The translations under genes and the position numbers were made by a program. The notes below the pieces were generated by a model. The model was not told where the DNA came from. It made no database searches and was given only the letters and a program-made list of their open reading frames with translations. Shown piece after piece: positions 33,759 through 41,500 of a stretch of DNA of 64,000 nucleotides. Numbering within the stretch: the first letter of the stretch is position 1; every line of letters begins with the position of its first letter. Origin of the DNA: Flavobacterium frigidimaris (GTDB lineage: Bacteria > Bacteroidota > Bacteroidia > Flavobacteriales > Flavobacteriaceae); contig FQWG01000027.1 of the NCBI GenBank assembly GCA_900129595.1, positions 1 to 64,000 of the forward strand, written 5' to 3'.

Positions 33759-33819
33759 AAATTGCACTAATTTTTATTTTAAAATTTCAGAAATTAATTC
33801 CTAAAAATTAGTGCAATTT
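33759..33819. terminator. Large inverted repeat between convergent dnaX and oxidoreductase genes
   Basis: Perfect 18-bp arms (33759-33776 with 33802-33819, loop of 25) containing aaattgcacta. There is no long T run, but its place between convergent genes suggests termination. Confidence 0.6.
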
Positions 33820-33828
33820 GAGGAATCC

Positions 33829-34407
33829 TTATTTATTTCTCCAACCAAAACCGAATACTTTTTCAAGCCATTTTTTCCTTTGTTCCTCGTCAGCCGTTTT
33901 TATAATTCCAATATAACTGACTTTTACAGGTTTTACTCCGCAGAACTCTAAAGTAGATTTTTTTAACTGATTGACGCTTGGTCTCCCATAAAAGAATCGA
34001 TAGTACCAACCCGGCTGATCTAATGTTGTGATAATATGAGCGGTTTTTCCTTTAAGCAATTTATCCCACCAAACTGAGTTTTCGCGGTATTGAAACGCCA
34101 TTCCGGGTAAAAATAAACGATCTATAAATCCTTTTGTAATTGCAGGTAAACCGCCCCACCAAACGGGATGAATCCAGACTAAATGATCGGCTCTCTGAAT
34201 TTTTTCCCAAGCTTCTAATAAGTCCGGTTCTAATTCAGTACGTTTTTGATAACCAAATTTGAGATTTGGATTAAAATTTAATTCAGCAATAACTATCGTC
34301 TCGACCTGAGCATTCGACTGAATTGCTCCTTTTTTATAACTATCAGTTAGTGCAAAATTGAAGCTGGAAGGATTTGGATGTCCGTTTATAATCAATATTT
34401 TTTTCAT
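33829..34407 (-). CDS. NAD(P)H-dependent oxidoreductase, flavodoxin-like (KefF/NQO type)
   Basis: A 192-residue cytosolic flavoprotein. The FMN/FAD-binding opening KKILIINGHPNPSSFN and the conserved HPVWWGGLPAITKGFIDRLFLPGMAF, with the GxPAxxKG loop, are typical of the quinone reductase family including KefF and MdaB. It should reduce quinones or related electrophiles with NAD(P)H. It begins after the saccharopine dehydrogenase-like gene with a three-base gap, so both are in one transcript with, further upstream, a Crp-like regulator. Confidence 0.87.
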   Translation of the reverse strand: MKKILIINGHPNPSSFNFALTDSYKKGAIQSNAQVETIVIAELNFNPNLKFGYQKRTELEPDLLEAWEKIQRADHLVWIHPVWWGGLPAITKGFIDRLFLPGMAFQYRENSVWWDKLLKGKTAHIITTLDQPGWYYRFFYGRPSVNQLKKSTLEFCGVKPVKVSYIGIIKTADEEQRKKWLEKVFGFGWRNK

Positions 34408-34410
34408 CTA

Positions 34411-35445
34411 CTATTCGATTATTTTAAGATTAATGCTGCTATAATTATTTAATGCTTCGTAAACTTCATTCGCCGAATGAATTTGATGGCTAAAGTAAAT
34501 ACCACTTAATAACGTCTCACTTAACATCTTTTCGATATGGAGAACTGTAGAAAAAGCAGTTAATTCGGCCTGGCCTTTACTACTTTGCAAGCTAACTCTT
34601 TTTATTGTATCAGCAGTTTTAACAATGACTTCAAAAATGGTTTGATCGCCATTTCCACTTGAACCAAAAAGCAATTGTCTTTCTCGTAAAAACATGATAT
34701 TAAAAATCTTAAGCGACTGAAAGTATCCCATTAAACTGGTTATAAACTTAGAATTATAAGTCATCTTAACTGAAACGGTAGGTATTTTTTCGATCTGATT
34801 TAAAATAAACAAATCGGGAACATCAAGGTTATAAACCTGTCGTTTTCCAATTCCGAATGAAAAATCAAATTTTTCAGAATTTAAAAAATGTTTTACTTTT
34901 TGTGGCTTGTTATTTTTATAAACAATAAATGGCTTACATACATTTTCGGCTAAAAAATTCGCTGAACTTTTCCCTGCCAGATCTTTTACAGAATAATAGA
35001 TAAAAATATTGGTTTCCTGAATTTTATGTTTGTCAGGTTCTATAAAATCAACCAGACTGCCCACGATACCTCCCATCCAACCGGAACTAAAAACAATTCG
35101 GCTATTTATTTTCTGTTTATTTGCCCTGGCTAAATCATACGCAATAGTGAGATCTGGTGTTGGCTTTGTAATATCGATGTAATCCAGTTTATTTTTTATC
35201 GCAAACTGCAAAATTTCATTATTACTGTCTTTTGTACACAATACAATCAGGTCAATTTTATTTTGAGCAATACAATCAAACGTTTTTGGATTGGTAACAT
35301 CAATAACTAAATCATTATTGGTTTTTCCTAACTGGCGACTTCCAACAAACAGGTTATGGTTAGGATTTCTAGACTGAAGAATTCGTAATATGACTTTACC
35401 CACTAAACCGGTTCCGCCAATTATTAAAATATTTTTTCTCATCAT
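34411..35445 (-). CDS. NAD(P)-binding saccharopine dehydrogenase-like protein
   Basis: A 344-residue protein with an N-terminal Rossmann fold (NILIIGGTGLVGKVILRIL, then DVTNPKTFD and IVLCTKDSNNEI) and a second domain of the saccharopine dehydrogenase/homospermidine synthase type. Active-site residues for lysine metabolism cannot be confirmed, so the substrate is unknown. It is transcribed with the quinone reductase gene three bases downstream. A -7 element precedes it. Confidence 0.75.
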   Translation of the reverse strand: MMRKNILIIGGTGLVGKVILRILQSRNPNHNLFVGSRQLGKTNNDLVIDVTNPKTFDCIAQNKIDLIVLCTKDSNNEILQFAIKNKLDYIDITKPTPDLTIAYDLARANKQKINSRIVFSSGWMGGIVGSLVDFIEPDKHKIQETNIFIYYSVKDLAGKSSANFLAENVCKPFIVYKNNKPQKVKHFLNSEKFDFSFGIGKRQVYNLDVPDLFILNQIEKIPTVSVKMTYNSKFITSLMGYFQSLKIFNIMFLRERQLLFGSSGNGDQTIFEVIVKTADTIKRVSLQSSKGQAELTAFSTVLHIEKMLSETLLSGIYFSHQIHSANEVYEALNNYSSINLKIIE

Positions 35446-35461
35446 TATATATTGTTTTCAG

Positions 35462-35469
35462 CAAAAATA
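35462..35469 (-). promoter_or_regulatory. -7 promoter element of the two-gene oxidoreductase operon
   Basis: On the minus strand TATTTTTG matches TAnnTTTG, 16 bases before the ATG at 35445. Confidence 0.5.
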
Positions 35470-35504
35470 ATGATGCAATATGTTTCGATAACCGGACAAA
35501 TGTC

Positions 35505-36065
35505 CTATAAAATCGCTTTACGAATCCGGCTTAGATGCCTTGGCGTAACGCCTAAATAAGATGCCAAATATTGAAGTGGAATCAACTGAAGGTATTTTTG
35601 ATGATTCTGATAAAGTTCTTCATAACGCTGTGTACCTGACAACTTCTGAAAAGAAATCATCCTTTTTTGAAGTGTCACATATTCCATCTCCGTTAGTTTA
35701 CGGCCTATTTCCTGCCAATGAGTCCCTAAACCATATAGTTTCTGAAGGTTTTCACGGCTTATTACCTCCAACTCTGTATCTGCCAATGCCTGAATATTTT
35801 CTTCGGCAACATTTTGCGTTATAAAACTGGAAAACGAAGCCATGAATTCATTTTCGAAAGCAAAACAATTCGTGATTTCATCTCCCTGATGATTGAAGAA
35901 AAAGGATCGTAAAATTCCCTTTTTGATAAAAACAATTTCATTACAAATCTGATTTTCTTTCAATAGCAATTCTCCTTTTTTGAGCTGTCGAAAAGTAATC
36001 AAACCCTCTAAAAGTGCTAATTCATCATGAGATAAATTCTGAATGGACTGAAAAACTGATTTCAT
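35505..36065 (-). CDS. Crp/Fnr-family transcriptional regulator
   Basis: A 186-residue regulator: cyclic-nucleotide-binding-like beta barrel (about 20-110, LKKGELLLKENQICNEIVFIKKGILRSFF) and a C-terminal helix-turn-helix (YLASYLGVTPRHLSRIRKAI). The ligand-binding Arg and Glu of CRP are not obvious, so the ligand is probably not cAMP. The operon for quinone reductase and saccharopine dehydrogenase-like proteins starts 60 bases downstream, so these are likely targets; the link is inference. Confidence 0.88.
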   Translation of the reverse strand: MKSVFQSIQNLSHDELALLEGLITFRQLKKGELLLKENQICNEIVFIKKGILRSFFFNHQGDEITNCFAFENEFMASFSSFITQNVAEENIQALADTELEVISRENLQKLYGLGTHWQEIGRKLTEMEYVTLQKRMISFQKLSGTQRYEELYQNHQKYLQLIPLQYLASYLGVTPRHLSRIRKAIL

Positions 36066-36082
36066 TATGTATGCGGAATAAA

Positions 36083-36664
36083 TTAATTTTTAGAAGTAAA
36101 AACTCTTTCAATTCTTTTATCCGGAATAAGCCATAACAAGGCTACTGCCAAATAAGCCACACCAGAAATCCATTGGTTATAAAATGAAAAAACTATTCCC
36201 ACAATATACAAAACAGACGAAGCGCGTCCTTTTACATCTCTGCCAATCGCTTTTGCCAATACTGAATTTTCTCCTTCATTAATGATGATAATGCGCTGCA
36301 AAATAAAATAGGCTACTGAAGATAAAAACAATACAACTCCATACAAAGTCATAGAAGCTTTTTCAAAATTATGTTCTCCCATCCATCCGGTTGCAACAGG
36401 AATCAGAGAAAGCCAAAAAAGTAAATGCAAATTGGCCCAAAGGATTTTTCCGTTGATTTTGGTCATCCCGTGAATTAAATAATGGTGATTGTTCCAGTAA
36501 ATTCCAACATAAATAAAACTCAGGACATAACTTAGAAACTTAGGAATAAGTGGCTTTAAATCAGCAAACTCATGCCCCTCAGGTACTTTAATTTCTAAAA
36601 TCATAATCGTTATAATAATAGCTAAAACACCATCACTAAAAGCTTCAAGTCTTGTTTTGTTCAT
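36083..36664 (-). CDS. TMEM175-family potassium channel-like protein (DUF1211)
   Basis: A 193-residue membrane protein with the TMEM175 signature RLEAFSDGVLAIIITIMILE in its first helix and about five further hydrophobic segments. Bacterial members form potassium-conducting tetramers. It ends 17 bases before the Crp-like regulator gene, so both may be one transcript. Ion selectivity in this organism is not known. Confidence 0.85.
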   Translation of the reverse strand: MNKTRLEAFSDGVLAIIITIMILEIKVPEGHEFADLKPLIPKFLSYVLSFIYVGIYWNNHHYLIHGMTKINGKILWANLHLLFWLSLIPVATGWMGEHNFEKASMTLYGVVLFLSSVAYFILQRIIIINEGENSVLAKAIGRDVKGRASSVLYIVGIVFSFYNQWISGVAYLAVALLWLIPDKRIERVFTSKN

Positions 36665-36714
36665 TTATCTGTAAGTTTGGTATTATTATGATAAGTTTAA
36701 ATCTTAAAAAAAAG

Positions 36715-36798
36715 TTGCCACTAATTTCACAAATTTACACTAATTTTTTATTCTTGTTATAAAAAATGATTCGTGCTAATTCGTGAAATTCGTGGCAA
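36715..36798. repeat. Interspersed inverted repeat (ttgccacgaatttcac family), copy 2
   Basis: Arms 36715-36730 and 36783-36798 are inverted copies with 15 of 16 positions. A relative lies at 22126-22196. Confidence 0.75.
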
Positions 36799-36813
36799 AA
36801 AATATTTAAAAAA

Positions 36814-37704
36814 TTAAATCTTACCGTAATACATTGCTTTTACGATTCCGTCAGAAAGTCCAATTTTCGGAACGTAGATTTGGCGTGCTCCACTCCATTT
36901 CATCGCATTCAGATAAATTCTTGTTGCGTGAATAATAACGTCGGCACGATCTGAATTCAATCCCAGCTCAGCAATTCTTTGTTCGTAAGTCAAGGAATTC
37001 AAAAATGCATATTGCGAATTGATGTAAATGTATGAAAGCGGCTTTTCCTGCTGTTTTCCGGACATCTTAAACAATTTATTGATGTTTCCTCCGGAACCTA
37101 TCAATGTTACTTCTTCATAATCTGCCGTATTGGTTTTGATCCATTTTTCGATTTCATCCCAAACTACATCGTGCACCATATTATTCAATAAACGAACTGT
37201 TCCGGCTTTGAATGATCTTGAATTAATTAGCTTTCCGTCAGAAAACAAAGTAAACTCCGTACTTCCGCCACCAACATCTACAAAAAGATAGGTTTCGTCT
37301 GTTTTTAATAAATGATGTAAATCGGTCGAAGCAATAATAGCGGCTTCTTTTTTACCATCGATAATTTCGATTTTTATGTCGGCTTTTTTCTTAATCAAAG
37401 CCACAACCTCTTTGGCATTATAAGCTTCACGCATTGCCGAAGTGGCAAATGCCATATAACGTTCTACTTTATGTACTTTCATCAAAAGATTAAATGCTTT
37501 CATGGCATCAACCATTCGATCTATATTTTCTTCTGAAATCTCTCCTACGGTAAAGGCATCTTGTCCCAAACGAATTGGCACACGAACAAGCGAACTCTTA
37601 TTAAACTGAGGTTCTTTGCCTTCTTGTTCTACAACATTCGATATCAGAAGCCTCATGGCATTTGAACCAATATCTATTGCTGCAAGTTTCTTTATATTAA
37701 TCAT
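36814..37704 (-). CDS. ppx: Ppx/GppA exopolyphosphatase
   Basis: A 296-residue member of the actin-like Ppx/GppA phosphatase family. The N-terminal phosphate loop AAIDIGSNAMRLLI and the second VDVGGGSTEFTLF are both intact, and FATSAMREA is the expected Ppx motif. It is the short single-domain version common in Bacteroidota, lacking the C-terminal HD domain of E. coli PPX. It removes terminal phosphate from polyphosphate or converts pppGpp. ATG at 37704 was preferred to GTG at 37710. It lies 40 bases downstream of ppk1. Confidence 0.9.
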   Translation of the reverse strand: MINIKKLAAIDIGSNAMRLLISNVVEQEGKEPQFNKSSLVRVPIRLGQDAFTVGEISEENIDRMVDAMKAFNLLMKVHKVERYMAFATSAMREAYNAKEVVALIKKKADIKIEIIDGKKEAAIIASTDLHHLLKTDETYLFVDVGGGSTEFTLFSDGKLINSRSFKAGTVRLLNNMVHDVVWDEIEKWIKTNTADYEEVTLIGSGGNINKLFKMSGKQQEKPLSYIYINSQYAFLNSLTYEQRIAELGLNSDRADVIIHATRIYLNAMKWSGARQIYVPKIGLSDGIVKAMYYGKI

Positions 37705-37744
37705 GCTCACTTATGATTTGAAAATTATTCTTTGTTTTATTAAT

Positions 37745-39820
37745 TTATTTCTGCGAAACGGCTTCTAACATTGAAACTTTATTTTGGTAATATTTATAAG
37801 TTTCAAATTGAGCTCTAAATGGGGCATGGTGGTTTCGCGGCTTGTATTTGTTATCTAATTTATAGGAATGATATCTTACTTTAACATTTCCTTTCCAGGC
37901 AATATTGAAGTTATCTATTAATTCTTTCTTTATTTCAAGATCATAAATTGGGCAGGTTACTTCGACTCTTCCATCAAGGTTTCGGGTCATAAAATCAGCG
38001 GATGAAATATAAACTTCGGTTAAACCGGCATTTCCAAAAATATAAACTCTGGAATGTTCCAGATAATTATCTACAATACTTATAGCTTCAATATTCTCAC
38101 TCATTCCGGGAATTCCAGGAATAAGCGAACAAATCCCTCTTACCTGTAATTGAATTTTTACGCCGGCATTACTGGCTTCATATAACTTGTCGATCATTTT
38201 AAAATCTGACAAGCTATTCATTTTAAGTTTTATATGGGTTTTTCTTCCGGCTAGTGCATGCAAAATCTCACGATCTATTAGTTTGATGAATTTTGTTCGT
38301 GTATAGTGTGGCGACACGATTAAATGCTTGTATCTGTGCACTCTGTAATTAATATCGAAAAATTCGAATATTTTCGATATATCTTTCAGAATTCCCTGAT
38401 GACAGGTGAAAAGTGTTACATCAGTATAAATTTTTGCTGTCGATTCATTAAAATTTCCAGTTGAGATAAATCCGTAACGACGTGCTTTTCCGTCTTCGAT
38501 TCTTTCTATGACACATATTTTACTGTGTACTTTTAAACCTTTTATTCCAAAAATAAGATCGATACCTTCCGTTTGCATTTGTTCTGCATACGAGATATTT
38601 GAAGCTTCATCAAAACGTGCCTGAAGCTCGATCTGAACGGTTACTTTTTTACCATTCTTGGCCGCATTAATCAGGGAACTAATGATTTGCGAATTCTTTG
38701 CTAAACGGTATAAAGTGATTTTGATGCTCATCACTTTTGGATCGAGGGCCGCTTCACGCAAAAACTTCGTCAGATAAGAAAAGGACTGATATGGTGCGTG
38801 TAACAAATAATCTTTTTTACTGATTTTTTCCAGAATACTTCCTCCAAGGCTTAAGCCCGGAATTGGTAATGGTTCATTGGGTTTGTAAAGCAAATCATAT
38901 CTACCGAGGTTTGGAAAACTCATATAATCACGACGATTGTGATATCTTCCTCCGGGAATAATACTATCTGTTTCTACAATTTTCATTTTATCCAGAAAGA
39001 AATGCAGTGTATCGTTTTCGATTAAGTTATCGTAAATAAAACGTACCGGCTCTCCTATTCGCCTGTCTTTTACTGATGTTGCAATTTTTTCGAGCATACT
39101 TTTACTCAAATCACTGTCGATATCTAACTGGGCGTCACGGGTAATTTTGATCATGTGTGCCGAAACACTTTTATAATCGAAAATATTGAATATGTTTTTC
39201 AGATTATAACGAATAACATCATCAATTAGAATCACATAATGTTTATCATCATGTGATGGCAAAACCACAAATCTGTTTATCGTTTTTGGAATTTCAATAA
39301 CAGCATAACGAACTTCATCGTTTGTATTCATCTCTAAACGAACTGCCAAATAACCTAAGGTATCTTTTAGTATAGGGAATTCTGCTAAATCATTTAAAAT
39401 GATAGTTACCAGTTCCGGGCTTAATTTTTGAGCAAAAAAGTCTTTAAGAAAAATTTTCTGATCATCAGTAATCTGATCTTCGTTGATAATAAAGATATTT
39501 TCGGATTCAAGCTCTGCTTCAATATTACCTAAAATACGTAAACTTTCAGACTGTTGCTGAATTACAATTTCGGTAATGTCTTTAATTAACTGATGGGCAG
39601 AAACACCGCCTAAGTATTTTTCACCAGAAATTCCGGAAAGGCTCAATCTTCGAATTGCAGCGTAACGGACTCTGAAAAATTCATCTAAATTGTTCGAAAA
39701 AATTCCAACAAAACGCAGTCTGTCTAAAAGCGGCACTGTATTATCTCCTGCTTCCTGAAGTACTCTTGCATTAAACGCTAACCAACTTTTTTCTCTATCG
39801 ATATATTTCTGTTCGTACAC
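37745..39820 (-). CDS. ppk1: Polyphosphate kinase 1
   Basis: A 691-residue kinase that reversibly makes polyphosphate from ATP. The N-terminal domain opens DREKSWLAFNARVLQE, and the two catalytic C-terminal phospholipase-D-like domains carry the conserved histidines in KVHSKICVI and HSRVYIFGN with the typical FISTGNFNESTAKIYTD. Length is standard for PPK1. It lies between sixA (eight bases upstream) and ppx (40 bases downstream), a complete polyphosphate operon. Confidence 0.95.
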   Translation of the reverse strand: MYEQKYIDREKSWLAFNARVLQEAGDNTVPLLDRLRFVGIFSNNLDEFFRVRYAAIRRLSLSGISGEKYLGGVSAHQLIKDITEIVIQQQSESLRILGNIEAELESENIFIINEDQITDDQKIFLKDFFAQKLSPELVTIILNDLAEFPILKDTLGYLAVRLEMNTNDEVRYAVIEIPKTINRFVVLPSHDDKHYVILIDDVIRYNLKNIFNIFDYKSVSAHMIKITRDAQLDIDSDLSKSMLEKIATSVKDRRIGEPVRFIYDNLIENDTLHFFLDKMKIVETDSIIPGGRYHNRRDYMSFPNLGRYDLLYKPNEPLPIPGLSLGGSILEKISKKDYLLHAPYQSFSYLTKFLREAALDPKVMSIKITLYRLAKNSQIISSLINAAKNGKKVTVQIELQARFDEASNISYAEQMQTEGIDLIFGIKGLKVHSKICVIERIEDGKARRYGFISTGNFNESTAKIYTDVTLFTCHQGILKDISKIFEFFDINYRVHRYKHLIVSPHYTRTKFIKLIDREILHALAGRKTHIKLKMNSLSDFKMIDKLYEASNAGVKIQLQVRGICSLIPGIPGMSENIEAISIVDNYLEHSRVYIFGNAGLTEVYISSADFMTRNLDGRVEVTCPIYDLEIKKELIDNFNIAWKGNVKVRYHSYKLDNKYKPRNHHAPFRAQFETYKYYQNKVSMLEAVSQK

Positions 39821-39828
39821 TATTTTAT

Positions 39829-40314
39829 CTATTTTAAATCTTTGGGGAAAATTGTTTTATGAGTTTTACCTTTATCTATAGTATTCCAACTTTCTGCATC
39901 AAACTGTAATGATACAAAGCCAGAAGTGGGAACGTTTTCGATAAAAACATCCCCAAATTTATTAACAAAATTTGTAATAGCCTCGTTATGTCCAAAAAGA
40001 ATAACGCTTTCGAAACTATTATCACATGATTTGATAATCTTTTCTAATTGTTTATCATCAAAAGTATAAAGATCGTCTTTATAAACTATACTTTCTATAG
40101 GATACGAAATGTTTTGTGCAAAAATTAATGCGGTTTCTGATGCCCGGGCGGCAGTACTGCTCCACATTATATATGTTTTAGGAAGAAATTTTGAAATATT
40201 TGAGGAAACTTCATGAGCATCTAATATTCCTTTTTTCATTAAGGGCCTATCAAAATCTTTCAGAGGTGCTTCCCAACTTGATTTAGCATGACGTATTAAA
40301 ATTAAATTTTTCAT
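39829..40314 (-). CDS. sixA: SixA-like histidine phosphatase
   Basis: A 161-residue histidine phosphatase. The RHG-type motif appears as LIRHAKSSW (His9 nucleophile) and the second catalytic histidine in LFGHNEAI. Short length and RHAKSSW opening fit the SixA group, whose E. coli founder dephosphorylates histidine-phosphotransfer proteins. Its position as the first gene of the ppk1-ppx operon suggests that it acts on a phosphate or phosphoprotein linked to polyphosphate, but this is inference. Confidence 0.88.
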   Translation of the reverse strand: MKNLILIRHAKSSWEAPLKDFDRPLMKKGILDAHEVSSNISKFLPKTYIMWSSTAARASETALIFAQNISYPIESIVYKDDLYTFDDKQLEKIIKSCDNSFESVILFGHNEAITNFVNKFGDVFIENVPTSGFVSLQFDAESWNTIDKGKTHKTIFPKDLK

Positions 40315-40330
40315 AAGCGACAGGTTTAGA

Positions 40331-40346
40331 AACCTCTTAAGAGGTT
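40331..40346. promoter_or_regulatory. 16-base perfect palindrome upstream of sixA
   Basis: AACCTCTTAAGAGGTT is a perfect palindrome 17 bases before the start of the sixA-ppk1-ppx operon. It could be an operator or a hairpin in the leader. Confidence 0.4.
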
Positions 40347-40757
40347 AATATTTTTATTGAACTTCTAATTTACAAAAGAAATATCAAACCTTCTCTTTTT
40401 TTTATTTCTGTTAACATTTAATGCAAATTTTAACAAGAATAAATGGTAGGCAAAAATCTGAAAATTATAAAAATCCGAAAAACATAATTTGCCAAAATGT
40501 GCTCTTCATCTATTAAACCCAACAGTTGGTCGATTTATGAATATGTGCAAAAAATTAACTAAATACTTGATTATTAATAATTTATAATATTCAGAAAAAC
40601 AGTATTTTAATCAAAAAACCAAAAAAAATACGTTTTTTTATTTGTTAAAAATGACAAATAAAAATGCTTTTTTGAGCTTTATGTAACAAAAATTTTACAC
40701 TTAAACGAGTTTTTAGGTTAGTTATGGACAAAAAAAATCAAAATTAATCACTGTATA

Positions 40758-40765
40758 TAACTTTG
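40758..40765 (+). promoter_or_regulatory. -7 promoter element of the adhesin block
   Basis: TAACTTTG matches TAnnTTTG, 45 bases before the ATG at 40811. Confidence 0.55.
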
Positions 40766-40810
40766 ATTCTGTTAAAATTTGATAAATATCACAAACCTAA
40801 ATACTAAGTT

Positions 40811-41461
40811 ATGAGAACAAAAACTACTCTCGAAAAAACGCTGAAATTTGTTCATAATTGTAAGTTTATTTTTTCTTTTAAAAATAACATTTTTCAGAAA
40901 AATCTATTTGCGATACTCTTTTGTTTAATCAGTGGCGTTTCATTTGCTCAATCTGGTTCCTGCAATTCAGAAGTAATTATTAAAGGAGATAATGAACAAA
41001 AGTTTAATGGCTTTGAAACTTCATTTTTAATTCAAATTAAAAACACAGGAACTACTACAGATAGTTATCAATTATCTGCAGAGAACTTTTCGGACTTTGA
41101 AGAAAACCCCGATGGAAGTTCTTCACAAAACAACGTCTTGTTAAATAACAAGTTAGAAAGTAAAAATAATTCTACTCTTAATAAAACAATTACCCTCGCT
41201 CCGGAAGAATCTGTAGAGTTCTATGTAAAATTAAGCTTAGTTGATATTAATAAACTTGACCAATGGAATGGTACTAAAGTCATTGCAACTTCTTCCTCTT
41301 GCCCGGAAAATAAAAGTCAGGTCATTATCTACACTTACATTCCTCCGAAAAAAACAATGGGGATTGGCTATAATAAACACTCTTTAGATTTTAAAAACAC
41401 AATGATTTTAAGAAAATCTTCTGTTTTATCACTGCAAAATATAGTTGTAGTTCGTTTTTAA
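40811..41461 (+). CDS. Secreted protein with an Ig-like domain, upstream of the adhesin
   Basis: A 216-residue protein with an unusually long basic N-terminal region (about 30 residues, TLEKTLKFVHNCKFIFSFKNN) before the hydrophobic core NLFAILFCLISGVSFAQ of its signal peptide. The mature part (about 47-190) reads like one beta-sandwich of the Ig/NEW3 type (FLIQIKNTGTTTDSYQLS, LAPEESVEFYVKLSL). No T9SS C-terminal domain is evident. It ends 39 bases before the giant adhesin gene, so they are likely one operon. Function unknown. Confidence 0.7.
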   Translation: MRTKTTLEKTLKFVHNCKFIFSFKNNIFQKNLFAILFCLISGVSFAQSGSCNSEVIIKGDNEQKFNGFETSFLIQIKNTGTTTDSYQLSAENFSDFEENPDGSSSQNNVLLNNKLESKNNSTLNKTITLAPEESVEFYVKLSLVDINKLDQWNGTKVIATSSSCPENKSQVIIYTYIPPKKTMGIGYNKHSLDFKNTMILRKSSVLSLQNIVVVRF

Positions 41462-41500
41462 TCCCAGCCGAAATATCATATCACTATTAAATTTTTTAAT

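Larger units (their letters stand above)
40315..40810. other. AT-rich divergent intergenic region before the adhesin block
   Basis: Contains no supported gene. A perfect 16-base palindrome lies at 40331-40346 close to the sixA start, and a -7 element (TAACTTTG, 40758-40765) precedes the first adhesin-block gene. The middle is an unremarkable AT-rich sequence of about 400 bases. Confidence 0.7.
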
